From JACMLD01 sp963705285 (GTDB lineage: Bacteria > Bacteroidota > Bacteroidia > Chitinophagales > Chitinophagaceae), in assembly GCA_963705285.1 (NCBI GenBank), contig OY970066.1, forward strand, positions 2,356,001 to 2,420,000: a stretch of 64,000 bases of DNA, read 5' to 3'. The notes below the pieces were generated by a model, which was not told where the DNA came from, did not search any database, and was given only the letters and a program-made list of their open reading frames with translations. Numbering within the stretch: the stretch's first letter is position 1; each line of letters begins with the position of its first letter. Shown one piece after another: positions 54,257-63,410 of this stretch. The position numbers and the translations under genes are program-made.

Positions 54257-57018
54257 GTACGAGACGCCGCTATAGAATAGTCATTATATCATGCATGTTA
54301 GTACTGCTATGCAATGGCATGCAGGCGCAACAAACGGAGAAAATGTATTTGTCGGGCACCGGTAATAACAATACTGTTGATTGGGATTTCTTTTGCACCG
54401 CAGGTATGAATAGCAACAAATGGACAACCATTGCAGTGCCCTCTTGCTGGGAGCTTCAGGGATTTGGTAAATATGATTATGGATTTTCCAAAGACACCAC
54501 ACGTGGCAAGGAAAAAGGCATGTACAAGCTTGCGTTTGCTGTACCGCCGGGTTGGAAAAATAAACATATCAATATTGTTTTTGAGGGGTCTATGACAGAC
54601 ACTGAGGTAAAGATAAATGGTCAGTTGGCCGGGCCCATACACCAGGGCGCTTTTTATTCCTTTAAATATGATATTACCCAACTAATTAAATGGGGAGCGT
54701 CTAATTTACTGGAAGTAACGGTGGTTAAACATTCCAGCAATGCCTCAGTAAACGCCGCAGAACGCAAGGCTGATTTCTGGTTGTTTGGCGGTATTTTTCG
54801 GCCGGTATTTCTGGAAGCATTGCCGGCGACTTTTATAGAAAATATTGCCATTGATGCAAAGGCAGATGGAAGTTTTAAGGCGTTGATAACCGTAAAAGGA
54901 CAGGCGGATAAAGCCGTGGTGAACCTGGTGGCTACTGACGGTTCCATGGTGAATACTATGTCGGTCAACGTAAAAAAAGACAGCAGCCAATCGTGTAAGG
55001 CAAATTCCAAGCTTTCACATCCTCAATTATGGAGCGCTGAGTTTCCGCACCTGTATACTGCAGTTTGCACTATCTATAAAAACGGTAAGCCTGTACATAC
55101 CATTAAACAAAAATTTGGTTTTAGAACCGTGGAGGTGAAGCAACGTGACGGCATTTATGTAAACGGGGTTAAGGTTAAAATGAAGGGTGTTAACCTTCAT
55201 TCATTCTGGCCCACCAGTGGCAGAACCACCAGCAGAAAAATAAGTGTAGAAGATGTAATGTTGATGAAAGACATGAACATGAACGCCGTGCGGATGAGCC
55301 ATTATCCGCCGGATGATCATTTCCTGGATATTTGCGATTCGCTGGGTCTTTTTGTGATGGATGAACTGGCCGGCTGGCACGGGCAATATGATACGCCTAC
55401 CGGAACCCAGTTGTTGAAAGAGATGATGAATCATGACCGCAACCACCCCAGCATTATTTTCTGGAACAATGGCAATGAGGGCGGTCATAATACGGCGCTT
55501 GATCATTTGTTTTCTGAGCTGGATGTTCAAAAACGTCCTGTGTTACATCCCTGGGAACTATTTGGTGGGTTTGACACGCAGCACTACCGTGAATACAACT
55601 ATGGCATTGCCAATTATGATAATGGCCACGATATTATTATGCCCACTGAATTTTTACATGGGTTGTACGACGGTGGCCATGGAGCCGGACTGGAAGATTA
55701 CTGGGAAGCCATGTGGCGAAATCCATTGGGGGCTGGTGGTTTTCTTTGGGACTTTGCCGATGAAGGTGTGGTGAGAAAAGACAAGCACGATTCAATTGAT
55801 ACAGATGGTAACCATGGTGCAGATGGTATTGTGGGGCCGTTTCACGAAAAAGAAGCCAGCTATTATGCTATCAAAGAAATATGGAGCCCGGTGCATGTGC
55901 AGCGAAAAGATATTACACCTGCATTTGACGGAAAGCTGTTGATAGAGAACAGGTACCATTATACCAATATCAACCAATGTCGTTTTAGCTGGAAGTTGAA
56001 CAAACTGGATACCAACAAAGAACGCACAGGTGCTATTGTATCCCCTGATATTAAACCGCTCGAAAAAGGAGTATTGCAACTTGTGTTGCCTGCTGATTAC
56101 AATACTTATGATGTGCTATACCTGACCGCAACAGATCCGCATCAACAGGAAATCTTTACCTGGAGTTTCCCGTTGGTAATGCCAGCTGCCGTTGCTAACA
56201 GATTGGTAGAAAAAAAGGCAAACAATGTGCTGGAAGTAAATGAAGCAGACAGCACCTGGTTAATTACTGCCGGCGAAACGATCTTGCGGATACATAGAAA
56301 GAGTGGTCTATTGCAGGAAGTAAAAACCGGCAAAGGCATCATTCCTTTTGGAAATGGCCCGGTGGTGCAACAGGGGGTAAATAACTTTTCAGGATTTACT
56401 ATTCAGCAGGGGAAAGATTCAGTAGTGATTACATCGGCATTCAACAAAAAAGATGCTTTTAATACGCTGCGTTGGACTGTTTACGCAAGCGGCCTGTTAA
56501 AATTGGAAGTACATTATTTCCCCGACGCTTATTTCACTGATTTTGTAGGTGTCAATTTTTCTTTTCCGGAGTCTGCCATCAAAGGCGTGCATTATATGGG
56601 CAATGGCCCTTACCGTGTGTGGAGGAACAGAATGAAAGGCAACCAGTTTGGTGTATGGAACAAATCTTACAATACCACCGAAACCGGCGAAGCCTGGTTA
56701 TATCCTGAGTTTAAAGGCTATCATTCAAACATGTACTGGTGTACCTTCAATACTACCGGGCAACCATTTACGGTGTATACAGAAAACGAAGATCTTTTTC
56801 TGCGTTTGTTTACACCCGCCTGGAAAACCGACCAATGGCATAATTATGAACCCATCTTTCCGGCCGGCGATATTTCTTTTATGCAGGGTATTGCATCCAT
56901 AGGTACAAAAACCCAGCGCAATGAAACAACGGGCCCAATGGGAATGAAGAATATTTTTTATGATTATGATAAAGATCCCGCAAGGGCATTAAAGATGGTA
57001 TTGTATTTTAAATTTTAA
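54253..57018 (+). CDS. Secreted GH2 beta-galactosidase-family glycosidase, copy 2
   Basis: A 921-residue GH2 enzyme. The signal peptide (1-25) is followed by the sugar-binding domain (VPSCWELQGFGKYDYG, MYKLAFAVPPGW), Ig-like domain and TIM barrel. Acid/base Glu409 in WNNGNEGG and nucleophile Glu466 in MPTEFLHG are visible. The last ~280 residues form the beta-galactosidase small-chain-like domain (HYMGNGPYRVWRNRMKG). It is only distantly related to copy 1 at 34.4 kb, which implies different specificity. The four-base overlap with the upstream gene indicates coupling. Tandem array B follows its stop codon. Confidence 0.9.
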   Translation: MSTRRRYRIVIISCMLVLLCNGMQAQQTEKMYLSGTGNNNTVDWDFFCTAGMNSNKWTTIAVPSCWELQGFGKYDYGFSKDTTRGKEKGMYKLAFAVPPGWKNKHINIVFEGSMTDTEVKINGQLAGPIHQGAFYSFKYDITQLIKWGASNLLEVTVVKHSSNASVNAAERKADFWLFGGIFRPVFLEALPATFIENIAIDAKADGSFKALITVKGQADKAVVNLVATDGSMVNTMSVNVKKDSSQSCKANSKLSHPQLWSAEFPHLYTAVCTIYKNGKPVHTIKQKFGFRTVEVKQRDGIYVNGVKVKMKGVNLHSFWPTSGRTTSRKISVEDVMLMKDMNMNAVRMSHYPPDDHFLDICDSLGLFVMDELAGWHGQYDTPTGTQLLKEMMNHDRNHPSIIFWNNGNEGGHNTALDHLFSELDVQKRPVLHPWELFGGFDTQHYREYNYGIANYDNGHDIIMPTEFLHGLYDGGHGAGLEDYWEAMWRNPLGAGGFLWDFADEGVVRKDKHDSIDTDGNHGADGIVGPFHEKEASYYAIKEIWSPVHVQRKDITPAFDGKLLIENRYHYTNINQCRFSWKLNKLDTNKERTGAIVSPDIKPLEKGVLQLVLPADYNTYDVLYLTATDPHQQEIFTWSFPLVMPAAVANRLVEKKANNVLEVNEADSTWLITAGETILRIHRKSGLLQEVKTGKGIIPFGNGPVVQQGVNNFSGFTIQQGKDSVVITSAFNKKDAFNTLRWTVYASGLLKLEVHYFPDAYFTDFVGVNFSFPESAIKGVHYMGNGPYRVWRNRMKGNQFGVWNKSYNTTETGEAWLYPEFKGYHSNMYWCTFNTTGQPFTVYTENEDLFLRLFTPAWKTDQWHNYEPIFPAGDISFMQGIASIGTKTQRNETTGPMGMKNIFYDYDKDPARALKMVLYFKF

Positions 57019-57026
57019 CAGACATG

Positions 57027-57154
57027 CGGTCGGTGCCTCAGGCCAGACCGCCGGAATTCAGTGCTCGGCACTGAAGTTCAGACCGCAGGCATCAGTGGTC
57101 GGTACCGAAAGTCAGACCGCCAGAATTCAGTGGTCGGTACCGAAGGTCAGACCG
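57027..57154. repeat. Tandem array B: four copies, 34-35-bp period, upstream of GH78
   Basis: Four 24-bp cores begin at 57027, 57062, 57096 and 57131. They share the pattern GGTCGGTACCG, then GTCAGACCG, with array A 30 kb away. Spacers are 10-11 bp, three with the AATTCAG or ATCAG motif, and differ from those of array A. The first copy has inverted ends extended to GCGGTC/GACCGC. The array starts 8 bases after the GH2 gene and ends 26 bases before the GH78 start. Its in-frame translation upstream of that start is not part of the protein. Confidence 0.88.
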
Positions 57155-57180
57155 CCAGACGCCTGCATAAAGTAGCTACA

Positions 57181-59928
57181 ATGATCAAACGTTTTCTATA
57201 TAGTATTCTTTTCATTTCCGCTACGCTGTTTTTACAAGCGCAGGTAAACGTGCTTAATCTTACCTGCGAATGGCGTACCAACCCTTTGGGTATTGACGTA
57301 GTAACACCCCGGTTCAGCTGGCAAATTCAATCTGGTGAAAGAAATACCACCCAAACAGCCTATCAGGTAATGGTGGCATCTTCCAACGAGAAACTGCAAG
57401 CCAATGCAGCGGATATATGGAGCACGGGCAAAGTGTATACATCTGAATCCGTCTTGGTTGTATATAAAGGTAAACCACTGGTTACCGGCGCAAAGTATTT
57501 CTGGAAAGTAAAAACATTTACCAACACAGGCGAATCTGCCTGGAGTGAACCAGCATTCTTTTCAACCGGGTTGTTGCAGAAAACGGCATGGAAGGCAAAA
57601 TGGATTGGATATGATAAAGCTGCAGCATGGGATAGCATCACCCAATGGTCGAGGCTGTCTGCCCGTTATTTCAGAAAACAATTTGTGGTGGCCGGCACAG
57701 TAAAAACAGCTACTGTTTATATTGCCGGCATGGGTTTGTATGAGTTATACCTCAACGGACAAAAAATAAGTGATCATGTTTTATGCCCGGCGCCCACTGA
57801 TTACAGAAAATCGGTACTGTACAATACCTATGATGTAACTGAGTTTATTAAAAACGGCAGTAATGCCGTTGCCACGGTACTGGGCAACGGACGTTTTTTT
57901 ACCATGCGGCAGGCTTACAAACCCAAAAAGATCAACACATTCGGGTATCCCAAAATGTTATTGCAACTGGAAATTGAATATACCGATGGCTCCAAAAAAA
58001 CAATTGTAAGCGATGAAAGCTGGAAGCTACATGTTGACGGGCCCATCCGTTCAAACAATGAATACGATGGCGAAGAATACGATGCCACCAAAGAATTTCC
58101 TGGTTGGAACAATACCGGTTTCAATGATGCGCAATGGTTAAAACCGCAATTAGTGCAGCCACCTGCAGGCAAACTGGTGGCCCAAATGAACGAACCCATG
58201 AAAGTGATGAAAATCATTCAGCCGGTATCGTTCAACAAAATAAATGAAGACAAGTGGATCATTGATATGGGGCAAAACTTTGCAGGATGGATGCAAATGA
58301 AAGTAAACGGGCCACGCAACACAAAAGTGCAATTGCGTTTTGCAGAAAGCCTGAAAGCTGATGGCAGCCTGTACACGGCTAACCTGCGCGATGCACGGGT
58401 AACGGATATATATACCCTAAAAGGTGCAGGGCAGGAAAGCTGGCACCCGTCATTTGTATACCATGGTTTTCGGTATGTTGAACTGAGTGGCTACCCTGGC
58501 ACACCCAGTGCTGCAAATTTTGAAGGGCAGCTGGTATTTGATAATCTTGAAACCACCGGTTCATTCAGCTGTTCAGATACTGTGCTCAACGGCATCATTA
58601 AAAATGCATGGTGGGGCATTGCCTCCAACTACAAAGGCATGCCCATAGATTGCCCGCAACGCAATGAACGGCAGCCCTGGCTGGGAGATAGGGCCACCGG
58701 GTCCGGCGGCGAGAGTTTTTTGTTTGGCAATGCCGCGCTGTATGCAAAATGGCTGAATGATATTGAAGAATCGCAAACTGCAGAAGGCGCTATCCCCGAT
58801 GTGGCGCCGGCATTTTGGAATTACTACAGCGATAACGTTACCTGGCCCGGCACTTATATACTGGTAGCCGATATGCTGCACAGGCAGTTTGGCGATAAAC
58901 AAAGTATTATAGAACATTATGCCTCCATGAAGAAATGGATGAACTACATGAGAGGGAGGTACATGAAAGATTTTATTGTAACAAAAGATAAATATGGAGA
59001 CTGGTGTGTACCCCCGGAAAGCCTGGAATTAATACGCTCGCGCGATAGTTTGCGCACCACCAAAGGCGAGCTGCTGGCCACCGCTTATTATTACCGCCTG
59101 CTGCAAATTATGAAGCGTTTTGCAGTAGTCAGCAATCGCCCTGAAGACGTACGGGCCATGGATGAACTGGCAGTTAGCATACGCGGTGCATTTAACAAAA
59201 AGTTTTTCAATGCCGCGCTCAACCAATATGATAACAACACCATTACCGCCAACCTGCTGCCATTGTATTTTGATATGGTAGACGCAGACAAACGCGCCGC
59301 GGTGTTTAACCATATATATGCAAAATTGCAGGCAGATGGTATGCACATCAGCACTGGGGTTATTGGTACGCAATGGCTCATGCGTGGGCTCACAGAAAAT
59401 AACCGGGCAGATGCTGCTTTCAGCGTGGCCGCCAATACTACATATCCCAGCTGGGGTTATATGATTGGGCAGGGCGCCACCACCATTTGGGAACTGTGGA
59501 ATGGCAATACTGCCAATCCGCAAATGAATTCGCAAAACCATATTATGCTGTTGGGCGATGTGGTGATATGGATGTTTGAAAACCTGGGCGGTATAAAAAG
59601 CACGGATAGCCTGCCGGCATTTAAACAGGTTATTATGAAACCTTCATTTATTACCGGCTTGCAGGAAGTGAACGCCAGTTATCACTCTGCATATGGGAAA
59701 ATTAGCAGCCACTGGACAAAGCACGATAAACAACTTGTATGGAACATTGATGTGCCGGCCAATACTTCCGCCATTGTACACCTGCCGGCTGTATCGGCTG
59801 ATGCAGTATTGGAATCGGGCAAGGTACCAAGCACGCAGGCAGGCGTACAAGTAATAAGTTATGAAAATGGTGAAGCAGTTATAAAGCTGGGGAGCGGTCA
59901 CTATCAATTGAGTACAACATTGAAATGA
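57181..59928 (+). CDS. Secreted GH78 alpha-L-rhamnosidase, copy 2
   Basis: The start at 57181 opens a clear signal peptide (MIKRFLYSILFISATLFLQA). An upstream ATG at 57061 would only add the translated tandem repeat. The 915 residues contain the N-terminal Ig-like part (WRTNPLGIDVVTPRFSWQI), the jelly roll (LYELYLNGQKISDHVL, NAVATVLGNG) and the barrel with DCPQRNERQPWLGD, the general-acid motif of the family. It differs from copy 1 (HREKLGW variant), so the two should differ in linkage preference. The next gene overlaps its stop codon by four bases. Confidence 0.93.
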   Translation: MIKRFLYSILFISATLFLQAQVNVLNLTCEWRTNPLGIDVVTPRFSWQIQSGERNTTQTAYQVMVASSNEKLQANAADIWSTGKVYTSESVLVVYKGKPLVTGAKYFWKVKTFTNTGESAWSEPAFFSTGLLQKTAWKAKWIGYDKAAAWDSITQWSRLSARYFRKQFVVAGTVKTATVYIAGMGLYELYLNGQKISDHVLCPAPTDYRKSVLYNTYDVTEFIKNGSNAVATVLGNGRFFTMRQAYKPKKINTFGYPKMLLQLEIEYTDGSKKTIVSDESWKLHVDGPIRSNNEYDGEEYDATKEFPGWNNTGFNDAQWLKPQLVQPPAGKLVAQMNEPMKVMKIIQPVSFNKINEDKWIIDMGQNFAGWMQMKVNGPRNTKVQLRFAESLKADGSLYTANLRDARVTDIYTLKGAGQESWHPSFVYHGFRYVELSGYPGTPSAANFEGQLVFDNLETTGSFSCSDTVLNGIIKNAWWGIASNYKGMPIDCPQRNERQPWLGDRATGSGGESFLFGNAALYAKWLNDIEESQTAEGAIPDVAPAFWNYYSDNVTWPGTYILVADMLHRQFGDKQSIIEHYASMKKWMNYMRGRYMKDFIVTKDKYGDWCVPPESLELIRSRDSLRTTKGELLATAYYYRLLQIMKRFAVVSNRPEDVRAMDELAVSIRGAFNKKFFNAALNQYDNNTITANLLPLYFDMVDADKRAAVFNHIYAKLQADGMHISTGVIGTQWLMRGLTENNRADAAFSVAANTTYPSWGYMIGQGATTIWELWNGNTANPQMNSQNHIMLLGDVVIWMFENLGGIKSTDSLPAFKQVIMKPSFITGLQEVNASYHSAYGKISSHWTKHDKQLVWNIDVPANTSAIVHLPAVSADAVLESGKVPSTQAGVQVISYENGEAVIKLGSGHYQLSTTLK

Positions 59929-60641
59929 TCAATCAACAAATAATCAGCAACATGATCAGACAAATATTTTTTGTAGCAATTTTCATAGTGGCAGACTGTA
60001 CCACGTTTGGCTTAATGGCGCAAACCGGTAATAGCGTGGCAGCTGCACCTGATAAAGTGGATGCATCGCTTGAAAAAAGGGCAACGGAGTGGACGGCTGC
60101 ACTGCAATTAGCAGATGGAGATAAGGCGCAACACGTACACGATGCTATTGTTTTGCACCTAACTGCCGTGCGCGATTGGCATAACAGCCATCCTTATACG
60201 TTAACGCCGGCCGGTATTAACCCCGCCACCGGCAACAAATTATCAGAGATGGACAGGCAAATCATTGTTTGTTCTTCCAAGCCTGCGAGTGTTCATGATA
60301 GCCTCATGAATGTGCTGACTGCTGAATTGGACTCTGTCCAGGTAGAGGCCATCCTGGATAAGTATACCATTGGTAAAGTAGCATTTACCCTTAAAGGCTA
60401 CCAGGCCATTGTGCCGGATCTTACCGAAAAAGAAACGGCCGAAATTGTAAAAAACCTGAAGCAGGCACGCGCACAGGCCATCGATTATAAGAGTATAAAA
60501 GAAGTGTCGGCTATCTTTGAAATTTATAAAACCAAATGCGAACAATACCTCAATAGCAATGGACGCAACTGGCGGCATCTGTTTAAACAATATACAGATA
60601 AGATAAAAGCGCAGAAAGCCGCAGCAAACAACAAACAATAA
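59925..60641 (+). CDS. Secreted DUF3826 protein, copy 2
   Basis: A 238-residue secreted protein of the same family as the one at 37108 (compare KVAFTLKGYQAIVPDLTEKE with FPITYAAYQDMIPALTAAQ). The signal peptide is MIRQIFFVAIFIVADC with an N-terminal extension; a start at 59952 would remove nine residues. The ATGA overlap with GH78 favours 59925. The body is helical, ending SNGRNWRHLFKQYTDKIKAQK. The function is unknown. Two copies of DUF3826, one in each half of one pectin locus, suggest a structural or accessory role in the enzyme complexes. Confidence 0.72.
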   Translation: MINQQIISNMIRQIFFVAIFIVADCTTFGLMAQTGNSVAAAPDKVDASLEKRATEWTAALQLADGDKAQHVHDAIVLHLTAVRDWHNSHPYTLTPAGINPATGNKLSEMDRQIIVCSSKPASVHDSLMNVLTAELDSVQVEAILDKYTIGKVAFTLKGYQAIVPDLTEKETAEIVKNLKQARAQAIDYKSIKEVSAIFEIYKTKCEQYLNSNGRNWRHLFKQYTDKIKAQKAAANNKQ

Positions 60642-60654
60642 AAATTGACGCAAC

Positions 60655-61782
60655 ATGAAATATGCAATTGTTTACGCAGTATTGGCCATCACATGCTTGT
60701 TGTCAGCTGCATCGGTTACTGCACAACAGAAATGGAAAAAAGGCATCATCACCGATGAGTTTATTTTTGAACAGGCATCCTTTCCACAAAGCCATGCAAG
60801 TACTGTTGCGGAAACACCAGAAGGTATTATTGCTGCCTGGTTTGGTGGTACCAAAGAAGGCAACAAGGATGTATGCATATGGACAAGCCGCCTTGTAAAC
60901 AAAAAATGGACTGCCCCTGCCCGGGCAGCAGACGGTGTATTAAATGATAGTGTGCGCTATGCTTGTTACAACCCGGTTTTGTACCAGGTGCCGGGCGGTG
61001 ATCTGTTGTTGTTTTATAAGATTGGGCCGAATGTGGCGGGTTGGACGGGTTGGATGATGCGTTCAAAAGATAACGGCCATACCTGGAGCCCGCGCGAAGC
61101 ACTGCCGCAGGGGTTTCTCGGCCCCATTAAAAACAAGCCCGTGCTGGTAGACGGTGTATTGGTTTGCCCATCCAGCACCGAAAAAGACGGATGGAAAGTT
61201 CATTTTGAATACACAAAAGATGAAGGCAAAACCTGGAGCAAATCGGCCGATTTGAATGATGGTAAAAATGTTTCCGCTATACAGCCGAGCCTTTTAATTT
61301 ATTCAGGCAGGCGTTTGCAGGTAATGTGCCGAAGCAAAAACCGGACAATCAATGAATCTTGGAGCAATGATGGTGGCAAGACCTGGGGGCCTATGAAGGC
61401 ATCGTTATTACCCAACAACAATTCAGGCACCGATGCAGTTACTTTAAAAGACGGAAGGCAGTTGCTGGTGTACAATCATGTGAAGCCAGACAGCGCATTG
61501 CCCAATGGCAAAGGCCCGCGCACACCATTAAACGTTGCTATTTCAAAAGATGGTAAACAATGGTATGCTGCACTTATACTGGAAGACTCACCCATTAGCC
61601 AGTATTCGTATCCTTCAGTTATACAATCTAAAGACGGAATGGTGCATATTGTATATACCTGGCGGCGCGAGCGCATCAAATATGTAATGATAGACCCGGC
61701 AAAACTGCAAATGAAACAGCGCATAATAGCGGAGAAATGGCCAGGCGTTGTAAATACGGTTACAAAGCCATCAGACGATTAA
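60655..61782 (+). CDS. Secreted sialidase-family beta-propeller protein
   Basis: A six-bladed-propeller protein of 375 residues with signal peptide (1-24, ending TAQQ). Asp-box repeats are present (SKDNGHTW, TKDEGKTW, SNDGGKTW) together with the FPQSHASTVAETPEGIIAAWFGG start and GGDLLLFYKIG. Sialidase activity is unlikely to be the real role in a pectin locus. Relatives in plant-glycan loci act on other acidic sugars, so the substrate is left open. It lies 14 bases after DUF3826 and 18 bases before the symporter. Confidence 0.78.
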   Translation: MKYAIVYAVLAITCLLSAASVTAQQKWKKGIITDEFIFEQASFPQSHASTVAETPEGIIAAWFGGTKEGNKDVCIWTSRLVNKKWTAPARAADGVLNDSVRYACYNPVLYQVPGGDLLLFYKIGPNVAGWTGWMMRSKDNGHTWSPREALPQGFLGPIKNKPVLVDGVLVCPSSTEKDGWKVHFEYTKDEGKTWSKSADLNDGKNVSAIQPSLLIYSGRRLQVMCRSKNRTINESWSNDGGKTWGPMKASLLPNNNSGTDAVTLKDGRQLLVYNHVKPDSALPNGKGPRTPLNVAISKDGKQWYAALILEDSPISQYSYPSVIQSKDGMVHIVYTWRRERIKYVMIDPAKLQMKQRIIAEKWPGVVNTVTKPSDD

Positions 61783-61799
61783 TCAGTAACCAACGATTG

Positions 61800-63374
61800 A
61801 TGAACAACTTGCCGCTTACAGATATCGCCATAGTTATTGTATACCTGGTTGCCATGGTATTGATAGGTTTTTATTTTTCAAGAAAAAATAAAAATGCAGA
61901 ACAGTTTACCATTGCATCAGGCAAAATTCCGGGTTGGGCCATAGGGCTTTCTATTTACGCTACTTTTTTAAGCAGCAATACGTTTTTGGGTGTACCTGGA
62001 AAATCGTTTGGCAGCAACTGGAATTCTTTTGTGTTTAGTTTGTCGATGCCATTGGCGGCGTGGGTAGCTGCAAAATATTTTGTTCCATTCTACAGGCGTA
62101 CGGGCCAGGTATCGGCTTACACCAATTTGGAAAAGCGGTTCGGCCCCTGGGCCAGAACCTATGCGGTGATTTGTTTTTTGCTTACCCAGTTTGCGCGGAT
62201 GGGCTCAGTATTTTTTGGGATGGCGCTCAGCCTGCAGGCATTAACTGGTTATTCTATGGTGACCATCATGCTGGTAATGGGCGTTTGCATCATTATTTAT
62301 ACTGTGCTGGGTGGCATTGAAGCGGTGATATGGACAGAGGTAGTGCAGGGCATCATTAAAACACTTGGCGCTGTATTGATTTTATACCTGGTGATCAAAG
62401 AAATTCCGGGCGGTGTACATACCATGATCAGTATTGCAAACGAACATAATAAATTTAGCCTGGGCAGTGGCGCTTTCAATTTTACGGAGTCTACCTTCTG
62501 GATGGTGTTGTGTTATGGGTTTTTTATCAACCTGAATAATTTTGGTATGGATCAAAATTACGTGCAGCGTTATCATACGGCCAGTTCTGAAAAACAGGCG
62601 TCCAAATCTGTATGGCTGTGCGTTGCCATTTATGTGCCGGCGTCTTTGTTATTTTTTATCATTGGCACTGCATTGTTTGCTTATTACCAAACGCATCCGC
62701 AAATGATAGAACCGGTTAAGCTAACCGCCGCGGCCGAACGGTTGAGCAGCAGCGCAACACCGCAACAGTTGGCTGCCGCAGCTGCACAATTACAACCCGC
62801 AGATTATGGCGATAAAGTATTACCGCATTTTATGGTAACCAAAATCCCTACCGGGCTGCTGGGCTTAATTGTGGCCGCCATTCTGTCGGCAGCAATGAGC
62901 ACCATTAGTTCGGGCATGAATGCCTCAGCAACGGTTTTTACTATTGATATTGTAAAGAAGTATTTAAGGCCCGAAATCAGCGAAGGCGGTTACCTGCGCG
63001 TGTTGTACCTGGCCACGGTTGTTTTTGGCATTGCCGGCTTGTGCACCGGGCTTGCAATGATAGGCAGCAAAAGCGTGCTGGATACATGGTGGGAACTCTC
63101 AGGCATTTTCGCGGGCGGCATGCTGGGTTTATTTTTACTGGGCCTGGTAAGCAGGCGCACTCGTAACCAGGAAGCGCTGACTGCAGTATTGATTGGTATT
63201 GTTGTAATTGTATGGATGACATTTTCTGGCTTATTGCCGCAGCGGTATGCGTTTTTGCGGAACCCCCTGCATAAAAACATGATCATTGTTGTGGGTACGC
63301 TTACCATTTTTTTAGCCGGGCTTTTGCTTACCTATACCAAAAGAAAAAGCCAACAGATCAGGATTGCCGGATGA
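61800..63374 (+). CDS. Sodium/solute symporter (SSS family)
   Basis: An inner-membrane sodium-coupled carrier of 524 residues with about 13 hydrophobic segments. The family fold is marked by AIVIVYLVAMVLIGFYFSR, FSRKNKNAEQFTIASGKIPGW, the SIYATFLSSNTFLGVPGKSF region, YTVLGGIEAVIWTEVVQG and the AAILSAAMSTISSGMNASAT helix (~381-400) that contributes to sodium binding. Start 61800 (MNNLPLTD) is preferred over one at 61737 inside the previous gene. By position it would take up a monosaccharide or uronate released by the enzymes in this cluster. Confidence 0.9.
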   Translation: MNNLPLTDIAIVIVYLVAMVLIGFYFSRKNKNAEQFTIASGKIPGWAIGLSIYATFLSSNTFLGVPGKSFGSNWNSFVFSLSMPLAAWVAAKYFVPFYRRTGQVSAYTNLEKRFGPWARTYAVICFLLTQFARMGSVFFGMALSLQALTGYSMVTIMLVMGVCIIIYTVLGGIEAVIWTEVVQGIIKTLGAVLILYLVIKEIPGGVHTMISIANEHNKFSLGSGAFNFTESTFWMVLCYGFFINLNNFGMDQNYVQRYHTASSEKQASKSVWLCVAIYVPASLLFFIIGTALFAYYQTHPQMIEPVKLTAAAERLSSSATPQQLAAAAAQLQPADYGDKVLPHFMVTKIPTGLLGLIVAAILSAAMSTISSGMNASATVFTIDIVKKYLRPEISEGGYLRVLYLATVVFGIAGLCTGLAMIGSKSVLDTWWELSGIFAGGMLGLFLLGLVSRRTRNQEALTAVLIGIVVIVWMTFSGLLPQRYAFLRNPLHKNMIIVVGTLTIFLAGLLLTYTKRKSQQIRIAG

Positions 63375-63410
63375 AAGCGATTGATTAGGTTTGAATAAAA
63401 TTGCTTAAAA

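Noticed and set aside
57061..57180. Upstream start for the second GH78
   Set aside because: The added 40 residues are translation of tandem array B; the signal peptide begins at 57181.
60655..61782. True sialidase, suggesting sialic acid use
   Set aside because: Asp-box propellers occur in many enzyme types, and no sialic acid catabolic genes (aldolase, epimerase) are nearby.
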